From contig DATJUB010000062.1 in the NCBI GenBank assembly GCA_035502775.1, forward strand, positions 1-64,000: a stretch of 64,000 bases of DNA, read 5' to 3'. The number at the start of each line of letters is the position of its first letter. Position 1 is the stretch's first letter. Under the pieces are notes generated by a model. The model made no database searches, had not been told where the DNA came from, and worked only from the letters and a program-made list of their open reading frames with translations. The position numbers were made by a program, and so were the translations under genes. This DNA comes from 67-14 sp035502775. Lineage in GTDB: Bacteria; Actinomycetota; Thermoleophilia; Solirubrobacterales; 70-9. Shown here piece by piece: positions 25,069 to 33,665 of this stretch.

Positions 25069-26382
25069 CTACTCGTGGGGGCGGGCCATCTTGTTGTGAT
25101 CGAGCGCCTCGTCGAGGATCGCCTCCTCGACGCCGAGCTCGAGCGCCACTTCACGCAGAGCCCGTCCCGAACGCGCCGCCTCGGAGACGATCTCGGAGGC
25201 CTTGTCGTAGCCGATGAACGGGTTGAGCGCGGTGGCGGTCGCCAAGGTTGCCTCGGCGTGAAGCTCGTTCTTGGCGACGTTCGCCTCGAGGCCGGCGACG
25301 CACTTCTGATCGAGCATCCGTGAGGCGCTCGCCAGGATCTTGATCGAGCCGAGCAGGTTGCGCGCGATCAAGGGCACGCGCACGTTCAGCTCGAACTGAC
25401 CCTGCGATCCGGCGATCGTGATCGTGGTGTCGTTGCCGATCACCTGGGCGGCGACCTGGATCACGACCTCGGGAATGACCGGATTGACCTTGCCCGGCAT
25501 GATCGAGGAGCCCTTCTGCAGTTCGGGCAGATGGATCTCGGCCAGCCCCGCGCGGGGACCGGAGCCCATCAGCGCGAGATCGTTGGCGATCTTGTTCAGG
25601 GAGACGGCGTAGACCTTGAGCGCGCCCGAAAGTTCGACCAGAGCATCGCGATTGGCCTGCGCCTCGAAGGGATCGTGCGGAGCCGAGATGGTCAGGCCGG
25701 AGGCCTCCTCCAGCCGTCGGCGGACTCCGGCGGCGAACTCGGGATGGGTGTTGAGTCCGGTGCCGGTGGCGGTGCCGCCCAGCGGGATCTGTCCGACCCT
25801 TTCGAGCGTGGCCCGCACACGATCGCGCCCGTGACGGACCTGCGAGGCGTAGCCGCCGAACTCCTGGCCGAGGGTCACGGGGACCGCGTCCATCAGGTGG
25901 GTGCGGCCGGCCTTGACCACGTCCCGGAACTCGTCTGCCTTGGCGGTGAGCGCGTCGGCCAGTTCATCCATGGCCGGCAGCAGATCGTTGGTGACCTCGC
26001 TGAGCGCGGCCAGATGAACCGCCGAAGGGAAGACGTCGTTCGACGACTGGCCCATGTTGACGTGATCGTTGCGATGGACGCCCTCACCGGCGAGGTTGGC
26101 GATCACCTCGTTCGTGTTCATGTTCGAGGACGTGCCCGAGCCCGTCTGGAAGACGTCGACCGGGAACTGGCCGTCATGCTTGCCGGCCCCGATCTCATCT
26201 CCGGCGGCGGCGATCCGGTCGGCGATCCCCTGATCCAGCAGGCCGAGTTCGGCGTTGGCCCGGGCCGCGTTCGCCTTGATCAGACCGAGCCAGTGCACGA
26301 CCGGCGCGGGGATCGACTCCCCGGAGACGGGGAAGTTGTCTACGGCCTTGGTGGTCTCGCCACCCCACAGCTGGTCAGTCAA
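25069..26382 (-). CDS. fumC: Fumarate hydratase, class II
   Basis: 437 aa. Reversible hydration of fumarate to malate in the TCA cycle. Class II signatures: TGSGTSSNMNTNEV, the substrate-binding HPNDHVN-like segment (here HRNDHVNMGQSSND), GGTATGTGLN, and the catalytic loop GSSIMPGKVNP. The start is TTG: the codon before TDQLWGGET is the only one fitting the family N-terminus, with AGAGG upstream. Class II aspartase is related, but fumarase is the better guess. Confidence 0.9.
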   Translation of the reverse strand: MTDQLWGGETTKAVDNFPVSGESIPAPVVHWLGLIKANAARANAELGLLDQGIADRIAAAGDEIGAGKHDGQFPVDVFQTGSGTSSNMNTNEVIANLAGEGVHRNDHVNMGQSSNDVFPSAVHLAALSEVTNDLLPAMDELADALTAKADEFRDVVKAGRTHLMDAVPVTLGQEFGGYASQVRHGRDRVRATLERVGQIPLGGTATGTGLNTHPEFAAGVRRRLEEASGLTISAPHDPFEAQANRDALVELSGALKVYAVSLNKIANDLALMGSGPRAGLAEIHLPELQKGSSIMPGKVNPVIPEVVIQVAAQVIGNDTTITIAGSQGQFELNVRVPLIARNLLGSIKILASASRMLDQKCVAGLEANVAKNELHAEATLATATALNPFIGYDKASEIVSEAARSGRALREVALELGVEEAILDEALDHNKMARPHE

Positions 26383-26429
26383 AGGAGCCTCTCGTAATTT
26401 TTTGGTTCCGGATAGCTGCCATAAGTCTT

Positions 26430-26909
26430 TCAGCCGATGTCACGTCCGGCCTCGCGACCGGCCTCGAAGTGCGAGCGCTTGAACTCCGAGGCACCGTCGA
26501 GCCCGTTGGTCGCGGCACTCCGGACCCGCTCGACCAGGGTCGAGTGGATGCCCTCGCTGTCCTCGGCACCCTTCTCGATCGCGCCGAGCAGGTAGCCGGC
26601 GTCGATCGCGGCCTTGATCCCGTCCGGACCGGGCTCGGAGATGGCCGCTCCGGTCTCGGTCGCGACCTTCACCGCGGTCTCGCCGAAGTTGAGCAGATCG
26701 CCCTCCTTCTGGTTGCGGACCAGGCATCCGCTGATCGGCACCTCGGCGTCCAGCAGCACCTCCCCGGGTGCCTGGCGAAGTGACGAAGCGAAGCTGGCGG
26801 CGGGCACGAAGCAGCCGGCCGGAGTCTCGGTGTCGGTCTCCCCGCAGGCGGTCACGAGGACCGCGCAGGCGATGGTCAGAGCGAGGGCTGAAAGGCGGAT
26901 GGCACGCAC
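26430..26909 (-). CDS. Hypothetical lipoprotein
   Basis: 159 aa from GTG. The N-terminus RAIRLSALALTIACAVLVTAC ends in a lipobox (LVTAC), so lipid attachment to Cys and surface location are likely. The mature part has two further Cys (GCFVP, GCLVR) and a helical C-terminus. No family recognised. Precedes fumC by 47 bases on the same strand. Confidence 0.72.
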   Translation of the reverse strand: MRAIRLSALALTIACAVLVTACGETDTETPAGCFVPAASFASSLRQAPGEVLLDAEVPISGCLVRNQKEGDLLNFGETAVKVATETGAAISEPGPDGIKAAIDAGYLLGAIEKGAEDSEGIHSTLVERVRSAATNGLDGASEFKRSHFEAGREAGRDIG

Positions 26910-27014
26910 CGCTGAATCTTGACACCCGGCCGGCCGTGGGGTTTTCCGCACCACATCGGCGGGGGCGCGCACCACTCTTTTCCGTACTCTCTCGTTCCCG
27001 TATAGGCTCCCGCC

Positions 27015-28616
27015 ATGCCTACAGTTCGCGAAGCCACATTCGACCTTTTCCGCAAGCAGGGAATGACCACGATGTTCGGCAATCCCGGCTCGACCGAGCT
27101 GCCGATGCTCAAGGACTTCCCGGACGATTTCGAGTACGTCCTCGGCCTCCAGGAAGCCGCCGTGGTCGGCATGGCCGACGGCTATGCCCAGGTCACCGGC
27201 AAGCCGGCCCTGGTCAACCTTCACACCGCTCCCGGGCTCGGCAACGCGATGGGCGCGCTCTTCAACGCCCAGGCGAACCACTCGCCGGTGGTGATCACGG
27301 TCGGCCAGCAGGCCCGCTCGATGATCACCATGCAGTCGAACCTGACCAACCGCGACGCGATCCGGGTACCGCACCCCTACGTCAAGTTCGCCTATGAGCC
27401 GCCCCGCGCGGAGGATGTGCCGCTCGCGATCGCGCACGCAATCCACCTGGCTTCGCTGCCCCCGATGGGACCGGTGATGGTCTCGCTGCCGATGGACGAC
27501 TGGGACAAGGAGATCGACGCCTCCGACGCCCAGCACGTGATCAACCGCCAGGTCAGCGGCCGTGCCGGAGCCGACCCGGCGCTGATCGCCGACCTCGCCG
27601 AGCGTCTGAAGTCCGCCAAGAATCCGATCGCGGTCGCCGGACCGGACGTCGACGCCTCCGGTGCCTGGGAGGAGATGATCGCCCTCGCCGAGAACCAGAA
27701 CCTCGGTGTCTGGGCCCCGCCCGCGACCGGCGGTGGACGTCTCGGTTTCCCGGAAGATCACCCGCACTGGCGCGGCGTTCTGCCCCCCGCGGTGGGACCG
27801 GTCGGCGAGACCCTGAAGGAACACGATCTGATCCTGGTGGTCGGTTCCTCCGTCTTCGCCTACTACCCGAACATTCCCGGCCCGTTCCTCGCCGAGGGAA
27901 GCTCGCTGGTCCAGATCACCTCCGATCCCGATGAGGCCGCCCGGGCCCCGATGGGTGACTCGATCGTGGCCGACGTCAAGCTGACCCTGACCGCGCTGCT
28001 GGCCGAGCTCGGGGAGAAGAGCGGCCGTGAGGCTCCGCCCGAGTGGCCGAAGCCGACCCGCATGGAGGAGACCGACCCGCTCAACTCGTCGGTGATCCAC
28101 TCGATCCTCAGGGAGCAGCTGCCGGACAACGGCATCGTCGTGCTCGAGTCTCCCTCCAGCACGATGGCGCTGCGCAACCAGCTGCGCATCTCGAAGCCGA
28201 ACAGCTACTTCTTCGGCGCCGGTGGCGGCCTCGGTTTCGGTCTCGCCTCAGCGGTCGGCATCCAGATCGCCGAGCCCGAACGCCCGGTGGTCTGCGTGCT
28301 CGGTGAGGGATCGGTCCAGTACGCGGTCGCCGCTTTCTGGAGCGCGGTCGCCTATGACGTGCCGGTCACGTTCCTGGTCCTGCGCAATGAGGAGTACGCG
28401 ATCCTGAAGTGGTTCGCGGAGATCGAGCAGGTCAGCGGATCACCCGGTCTCGACCTGCCCGCCCTGGAATCGGCCAAGATCGCTTCCGGCTACGGGATCG
28501 AGAGCAGCCTCGTCAGGAGCGCCACCGAGGTCGAAGCCGCGCTGAAGGAAGCGATCGCCGATCCGAAGCCCCGCCTGATCGAAGTCCCGGTCCAGCCGGG
28601 CATGTCACTTTTCTAA
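27015..28616 (+). CDS. mdlC: Benzoylformate decarboxylase-like ThDP enzyme
   Basis: 533 aa. ThDP-dependent decarboxylation of a 2-keto acid to an aldehyde; benzoylformate is the family substrate in the mandelate pathway. FGNPGSTELP places Ser26, LQEAAVV Glu47 and NLHTAPG His70 at the same positions as in the Pseudomonas enzyme. The ThDP/Mg motif begins GEGSVQYAVAAF and ends near LRNEEY. The second active-site His (His281 in VFRYHQYDPG) aligns by eye with Tyr284 (VFAYYPNIPG), so substrate range may differ. Followed 17 bases on by an FAD/Fe-S dehydrogenase. Confidence 0.85.
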   Translation: MPTVREATFDLFRKQGMTTMFGNPGSTELPMLKDFPDDFEYVLGLQEAAVVGMADGYAQVTGKPALVNLHTAPGLGNAMGALFNAQANHSPVVITVGQQARSMITMQSNLTNRDAIRVPHPYVKFAYEPPRAEDVPLAIAHAIHLASLPPMGPVMVSLPMDDWDKEIDASDAQHVINRQVSGRAGADPALIADLAERLKSAKNPIAVAGPDVDASGAWEEMIALAENQNLGVWAPPATGGGRLGFPEDHPHWRGVLPPAVGPVGETLKEHDLILVVGSSVFAYYPNIPGPFLAEGSSLVQITSDPDEAARAPMGDSIVADVKLTLTALLAELGEKSGREAPPEWPKPTRMEETDPLNSSVIHSILREQLPDNGIVVLESPSSTMALRNQLRISKPNSYFFGAGGGLGFGLASAVGIQIAEPERPVVCVLGEGSVQYAVAAFWSAVAYDVPVTFLVLRNEEYAILKWFAEIEQVSGSPGLDLPALESAKIASGYGIESSLVRSATEVEAALKEAIADPKPRLIEVPVQPGMSLF

Positions 28617-28633
28617 CAGCGAGGAGCCGCACG

Positions 28634-31555
28634 ATGCCACTGCTCGAGCCCGATGTCCTGAAAATCACGCCGGAGCCGAGTGAACCGGCCAGCGACCGCG
28701 CGCCCGAATGGGTGGCGGGCGGCACCCCGGAGCCGCTGCGCTCCGAACTGATCGCCCTGCTCGGCGAGGACCGGGTCCTCTGCCGGGCGAGCGACATCAT
28801 CCGGTACGCCTCCGACGCGAGCCCGTACCGGATGCTGCCCCGGGCCGTGATCATGGCCCGGGACGCCGCGGATGTGTCCAAGGTGATCGCGTATGGGCGG
28901 GAGAAGGGCATCAGCGTCACCTTCCGTTCGGGCGGCACCAGCCTCAACGGTCAGGGACAGACCGAGGGCATCCTGATCGACGTGCGCCGTCATTTCGGCG
29001 GGGTCGAGGTGCTTGACGGCGGCAGGCGGGTCACGGTCGGACCCGGCACCGTGCTCGGTCACGCCAACAAGGTCCTGGCCCCGACCGGCTACAAGCTCGG
29101 GCCGGACCCGGCTTCGACCGACATCGCCACGGTCGGCGGCGTGGTCGCCAACAACTCGGGCGGCATGCGCTGCGGCATCAAGTTCGATTCGTACTCGACC
29201 GTGACCGCGATGGAGTTCGTGCTGCCGTCCGGCACCGTGGTCGACTCGGCCGCGCCCGACGCCGAGGAGAGGTTCGCGAAGGACGAACCCGCGCTGGCCG
29301 AAGGGCTGATGAAGATCCGCGAGGAGATCCTCGCCGACCAGGCTCTGGCCGATCGCATCCGGCAGAAGTTCCAGATCAAGAACACCACCGGCTACCGCCT
29401 CTGCGCCTTCCTCGACGGCGATACCCCGGTGGAGATCATGCGCCGCCTGATCGTCGGCTCCGAAGGCACGCTCGCCTTCATCGCCAAGGTGACCTTCGAG
29501 ACCGTGAAGCTGCCGGTCCGCACGACGCTTGCCTGGCTCCATTTCCCCAGCATCCCCACCGCGACCGATCCGGTCCCGGCCCTCGTCGCCGCCGGCGCCA
29601 CCGCGGTCGAGCTGATGGTCGCCCCGGCCTTGATCGTCGCCTCATACAACATGCCGGGCGCACCCCAGCAGTGGAAGGAGCTCGATCCCGAGTCAGCGGC
29701 GCTGCTGGTCGAGTTCGGCGGAGACACCGACGCCGATCTCGACGCCTCGGAAGCCGCGGTCATGGAGATCCTCGAAGGGCGTGAACTGATCCGCGAGGTC
29801 GAGTTCAGCCGCGACGAAGAGGTGATCGAACTGAACTGGCGGGTCCGTGAGGGGCTGCATGGCCTGGTCGGCAAGATGCGTCTGCCCGGCACCGCGCTGA
29901 TCGTCGAGGACGTCTGCGTGCCGCCGGCCCGGATCGCCGAGGGCGCCGAGGAATTGCGGCTCCTGCTCGGGGAACACGGCTTCCTGACCGGTGTCGCCGG
30001 ACATGCCTCGGCCGGCAACCTCCACTTCATGCTGACCCCCGATTTCGCGATCCAGGACGACCTCGACCGCTACGAATCGTTCATGGCGAAACTGGTCGAT
30101 CTGATCTGCAACAAGTACGACGGCTCATTGAAGGCCGAACACGGCACCGGGATCAACATGGCGCCCTACGTCGAACTCGAGTGGGGCAAGCAGGCGACCG
30201 ACCTGATGTGGCGGGTCAAGGAACTCGCCGATCCGGGGAACACGCTCAACCCCGGGGTGGTCCTCAACCGCGATCCGGAGGTTCACCTCCAGAACCTGAA
30301 GACGACCCCGCCGATCGAGGAATCGGCGACCACCTGCGTCGAGTGCGGTTTCTGCGAGCCGGTCTGCCCGAGCCGCAACCTGACCACGACCCCGCGCCAG
30401 CGCATCGTGCTGCGCCGCGAGATGGTCCGGCAGGGTGAGGACACCGCGGTCCGCAAGGCGCTGCTGGAGGAGTTCGAGTACGACGCCCTCCAGACCTGTG
30501 CCGCCGATGGTTCCTGCCTGCTGTCCTGCCCGGTCGGCATCGACACCGGCGCCTTCGTCAAGGGCTTCCGGGCCGAGCAGAACAGCCCGGCCGCCGAGCG
30601 GATGGCGCTGCGCGCCGCGCGGCGCTGGGACCGGGTCGAGAAGCTGTCCCGCTCCGGCCTGCGCATCGGCAGCGCGATCTCGAGCGTCACCTCCGACGGC
30701 GCGATGCGCGGCCTGACCAAGGCCGCCCGCAAGGTCGTCAGCGAGGAACTGGTCCCGGAATGGGGCGAGAAGATGCCCCCGGCCGCGAAGCCGCACCTGC
30801 CGAAGACCAGCTCGCACGGAGCCGCCGCGGTCTACATGCCGGCCTGCATCAACCGCATGTTCGGCCGCTCCAAGGGCGACCCGGGAGATCTCTCGCTGCC
30901 CGAGGCGCTGGTCGCGGTCTCCGCCCGGGCCGGCAAGCCGGTCTGGATTCCCGAAGACGTCGAGGGCACCTGCTGCTCGGTTCCGTGGAGCTCGAAGGGC
31001 TTCAAGGACGCCCACGCCTTCAAGGCCAACCAGACGGTGGAGCGCCTCTGGCGCTGGACGGGCGGTGGCGCTCTGCCGATCGTGATCGACGCTTCGTCCT
31101 GCGGCCACGGAATGGCCGACTTCGGCCCCGGTGTCCTGACCGAGGAGAACGAGGCCCGCCACGCCGAGATCAGCGTGATCGACTCGGTCGCCTGGACCGA
31201 GCAGTACCTGCTGCCGAACCTGGAGCTGAAGCGAAAGACCCCGTCGGTGACGGTCCACCCGACCTGCTCCGGACGCCACATGGGCCTCGACCGGGCCCTG
31301 GTCCGGATAGCCGGCGAGCTGGCCGAGGACGTCAACGTGCCGCCGACCGCCACCTGCTGCGGCTTCGCCGGCGACCGCGGCCTGCTCCACCCGGAGCTGA
31401 CCGCGAGCGCGACCGAGGCCGAGGCCCGTGAGGTCAGCGCCAATCCGACCACCAGCCACATCTCCTCCAACCGCACCTGCGAGGTGGGGCTGGAGAAGGC
31501 GACCGGTGAACCCTACGGATCTTTCATCTATCTGCTGGAGGAACTGAGCCGCTGA
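28634..31555 (+). CDS. FAD-linked, Fe-S 2-hydroxyacid dehydrogenase (D-lactate dehydrogenase/GlcD-GlpC type)
   Basis: 973 aa from the ATG after GAGGAG; the upstream open frame overlaps mdlC and is rejected. Three parts in order: FAD-binding type-4 domain (~60-290, FRSGGTSLNGQ and GGVVANNSGGMRCG); FAD-oxidase C-terminal domain (~290-540, EHGTGINMAPYVE); ferredoxin clusters (CVECGFCEPVCPS and CAADGSCLLSCPVG) followed by CCG domains (GTCCSVPW, TCCGFAGD). Oxidises a D-2-hydroxyacid and passes electrons to the respiratory chain. The neighbour makes mandelate a candidate substrate, alongside D-lactate. Confidence 0.9.
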   Translation: MPLLEPDVLKITPEPSEPASDRAPEWVAGGTPEPLRSELIALLGEDRVLCRASDIIRYASDASPYRMLPRAVIMARDAADVSKVIAYGREKGISVTFRSGGTSLNGQGQTEGILIDVRRHFGGVEVLDGGRRVTVGPGTVLGHANKVLAPTGYKLGPDPASTDIATVGGVVANNSGGMRCGIKFDSYSTVTAMEFVLPSGTVVDSAAPDAEERFAKDEPALAEGLMKIREEILADQALADRIRQKFQIKNTTGYRLCAFLDGDTPVEIMRRLIVGSEGTLAFIAKVTFETVKLPVRTTLAWLHFPSIPTATDPVPALVAAGATAVELMVAPALIVASYNMPGAPQQWKELDPESAALLVEFGGDTDADLDASEAAVMEILEGRELIREVEFSRDEEVIELNWRVREGLHGLVGKMRLPGTALIVEDVCVPPARIAEGAEELRLLLGEHGFLTGVAGHASAGNLHFMLTPDFAIQDDLDRYESFMAKLVDLICNKYDGSLKAEHGTGINMAPYVELEWGKQATDLMWRVKELADPGNTLNPGVVLNRDPEVHLQNLKTTPPIEESATTCVECGFCEPVCPSRNLTTTPRQRIVLRREMVRQGEDTAVRKALLEEFEYDALQTCAADGSCLLSCPVGIDTGAFVKGFRAEQNSPAAERMALRAARRWDRVEKLSRSGLRIGSAISSVTSDGAMRGLTKAARKVVSEELVPEWGEKMPPAAKPHLPKTSSHGAAAVYMPACINRMFGRSKGDPGDLSLPEALVAVSARAGKPVWIPEDVEGTCCSVPWSSKGFKDAHAFKANQTVERLWRWTGGGALPIVIDASSCGHGMADFGPGVLTEENEARHAEISVIDSVAWTEQYLLPNLELKRKTPSVTVHPTCSGRHMGLDRALVRIAGELAEDVNVPPTATCCGFAGDRGLLHPELTASATEAEAREVSANPTTSHISSNRTCEVGLEKATGEPYGSFIYLLEELSR

Positions 31556-31570
31556 CGGCTCAGTTCCTCC
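31537..31570. terminator. Bidirectional terminator overlapping both stop codons
   Basis: Perfect inverted repeat with 14-bp arms (31537-31550, 31557-31570) and a 6-base loop gctgac. The left arm encodes the last codons of the dehydrogenase and the right arm those of the convergent delta-60 protein; the two stop codons lie in and beside the loop. No T-run, as in many high-GC terminators. Confidence 0.75.
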
Positions 31571-33419
31571 GATTCACCGGGCGCGCCTTCAGTACCACCG
31601 AGTTCACGTTTTCTCCGAACCACCTCGACGGAGTGAAGTCCGGCCCGGCCGGCCCGGCCGGGAAGTAGGCGGCACGAATGCCGAACCGCACCGGCCGGTG
31701 CCGGTGTTTGCGAGGAATCACCTTCAGCTTGCCCCGCCCAAGTGAAAGCCGAAGCGTCAGCAGGCCGCTGGGTGGCACGGGGGCATGAACCAGGTCGTCA
31801 AACACTTCCGGGGTGAACGTGATCGTGACCGTTCTACGTGAAGTCGTCACTGTGATTCTCCCCTCACCGGAGCCGGGAATATCCGCACGGACCAAAGGCT
31901 CGGCATCGCGCCTCAGTCGCAGGCGGTCGGGTAGGCGAACCACCACTTTCTGTCTCAAATACGTCGGCGCCGGAGGCGGATCGATCACGTTCACCACGCC
32001 CGACAGCGAAGGCCAGCGGGACTTCGAGTGCCGAAAACGCACCGACCCCTTGATCGTCGGCGGCTTCACCCGGCAGCGCGTCCATGCCTGCTGAGGATCA
32101 GCGGCACGCTGTGGAGCCTGACCGTATGGACAACGCACCGGCGGGATGATGACCACGCCGCCGGTACCGAATCCGGTGTCCACCTCACCCGACTCGGCAT
32201 CCATCCTGACCAAGGCCATTCGTCGCCGGGGATCCGTGAACGGCCGCACAGACGCGGCGCCACCGATCAGCAGGGAACCATCGGCGGCGGGCGAGATCGA
32301 ACTCACCGGACCGGATGCCGGTGAGATCTCGAGATTTGAGTGGAAGCCATCGGTTCCGTCCGAAAATGTCTTGGCGACGTTGAACGACGGATACTCGAAA
32401 CGGCCGGGATGCTTGGAGGACACCAGCCCTCCGTCCGGAGTCTCCAGGAAGAGACCGGAACCTCCGTTGTGCAGCTCATGGGGCGAACCGGCTCTGAGCA
32501 TTCCGTCCGGGTCGATCTCCCAGAGAAGATTCGAGTCGGAGTAGAAGCTGCAGTACATCGAGGAGCCATAGATGCGGGCTTCTCCATCAGGGTCCACGTA
32601 CAGGGCCCTCGTGCCATAGCTGTACCTGCCACAACTCTCAGGAGCTTCGATCGACGCGAAACCATCGCCGTCGGCTCCATACTCAGGATCGGGCATACCG
32701 CTCTCTCCCAGGCGAAGCAAGATCGCCGTGGTGCGACGATCGCTCCCGGTGGCACCGGCGACCATCACCCTGCCCTGCGTGTCGAAGGCGACGGCGCCGA
32801 CCGAGTAGTGATTGTCCGGCTCTGGTACCGCCGGTGAAACCACGCCGTCACCACCGAAACTGAGATCCGGATCCCCGTCCGGCCCGAATCTGGCGACGGT
32901 CAGCCCGCCGCTCGATCCCCCGGCGACGACGACCTTTCCGTCGTCCTGAACGGCGGCCGCGGCGATCTGCCTCGAGTCGAGATACCTCGAAGGGACGCCG
33001 GCCACCACGCCCGACTGACCGAAGGTCGGGTCCAGTGAACCGTCGGGGAGATATCTCAGCAACGCTTCTTCAGTGGCCAGCAGGATCCGACCGGACCCAC
33101 CGGGCAAGAGCGCCACCACCGGAGTGTTCCGCACCGCCTCACCGAGAACGACCACGCCGCCATCCGCGAATCCGGTGTCAACCGATCCATCGGCCTCCAG
33201 CCGAACAAGCGAGATGCGCCGCGCATGGTCGCAATCCTCACTGGTCGTGCCGGCGATCATGATCGAGCCATCCGCATTGGTCATGCTTTTCTCGAGCTGA
33301 TTGCACGCCTGCAGCTCACTCAGCGAACCGGCTGACGCGCTGCCGGCCAGAACCGACGCGAGCGCCAGGCCAAGGGCACCACCGGCGAGTGCCAATACCG
33401 CACCGCGAACGAAACCCAC
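31560..33419 (-). CDS. Secreted delta-60 repeat (beta-propeller-like) protein
   Basis: 619 aa from GTG, which has GGGGGAG eight bases upstream; 18 upstream codons are rejected. Signal peptide at ~1-30 (GAVLALAGGALGLALASVLAGSASA). Several delta-60 repeats: DTGFADGGVV, DPTFGQSGVV, DLSFGGDGVV, DTGFGTGGVV. They alternate with strands such as VVALLPGGSGRILLA, the pattern of a propeller. The last ~130 residues are a basic beta domain. Extracellular; function unknown. Confidence 0.82.
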   Translation of the reverse strand: MGFVRGAVLALAGGALGLALASVLAGSASAGSLSELQACNQLEKSMTNADGSIMIAGTTSEDCDHARRISLVRLEADGSVDTGFADGGVVVLGEAVRNTPVVALLPGGSGRILLATEEALLRYLPDGSLDPTFGQSGVVAGVPSRYLDSRQIAAAAVQDDGKVVVAGGSSGGLTVARFGPDGDPDLSFGGDGVVSPAVPEPDNHYSVGAVAFDTQGRVMVAGATGSDRRTTAILLRLGESGMPDPEYGADGDGFASIEAPESCGRYSYGTRALYVDPDGEARIYGSSMYCSFYSDSNLLWEIDPDGMLRAGSPHELHNGGSGLFLETPDGGLVSSKHPGRFEYPSFNVAKTFSDGTDGFHSNLEISPASGPVSSISPAADGSLLIGGAASVRPFTDPRRRMALVRMDAESGEVDTGFGTGGVVIIPPVRCPYGQAPQRAADPQQAWTRCRVKPPTIKGSVRFRHSKSRWPSLSGVVNVIDPPPAPTYLRQKVVVRLPDRLRLRRDAEPLVRADIPGSGEGRITVTTSRRTVTITFTPEVFDDLVHAPVPPSGLLTLRLSLGRGKLKVIPRKHRHRPVRFGIRAAYFPAGPAGPDFTPSRWFGENVNSVVLKARPVNRRN

Positions 33420-33547
33420 GACCGAAACTCCCCCTGCTCCAAGCACCCACTCCTCCTGATCGGTTGCAAACAAGAACTCGCCACACCTCCGCTAGTTGCG
33501 GTCGCGTACCGACTGTTCCTGAACAGCCCTCAAGCGCATCGAACCGG

Positions 33548-33592
33548 GTTCACATGTTTTCTATGACCAGGCACCTCGATACCGCCTACAAT
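33548..33592 (+). promoter_or_regulatory. Candidate promoter of the GDPD gene
   Basis: -10-like TACAAT at 33587-33592 with atgacc at 33563-33568 (18-base spacer). A single PhoP-like GTTCACATG half-site begins at 33548, just upstream of the -35. The rest of the 246-base gap between the delta-60 gene and GDPD shows no other clear element. Confidence 0.4.
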
Positions 33593-33665
33593 CGGCGTCT
33601 GGGGACTCACTGAAACCGATCCTCGCCGCGGACAGCCGCAGGGGAAAAAGGGAACAAGGGAACGA

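Noticed and set aside
30125..31459. 444-codon minus-strand open frame
   Set aside because: Antisense shadow of the FAD/Fe-S dehydrogenase, without any recognisable motif.
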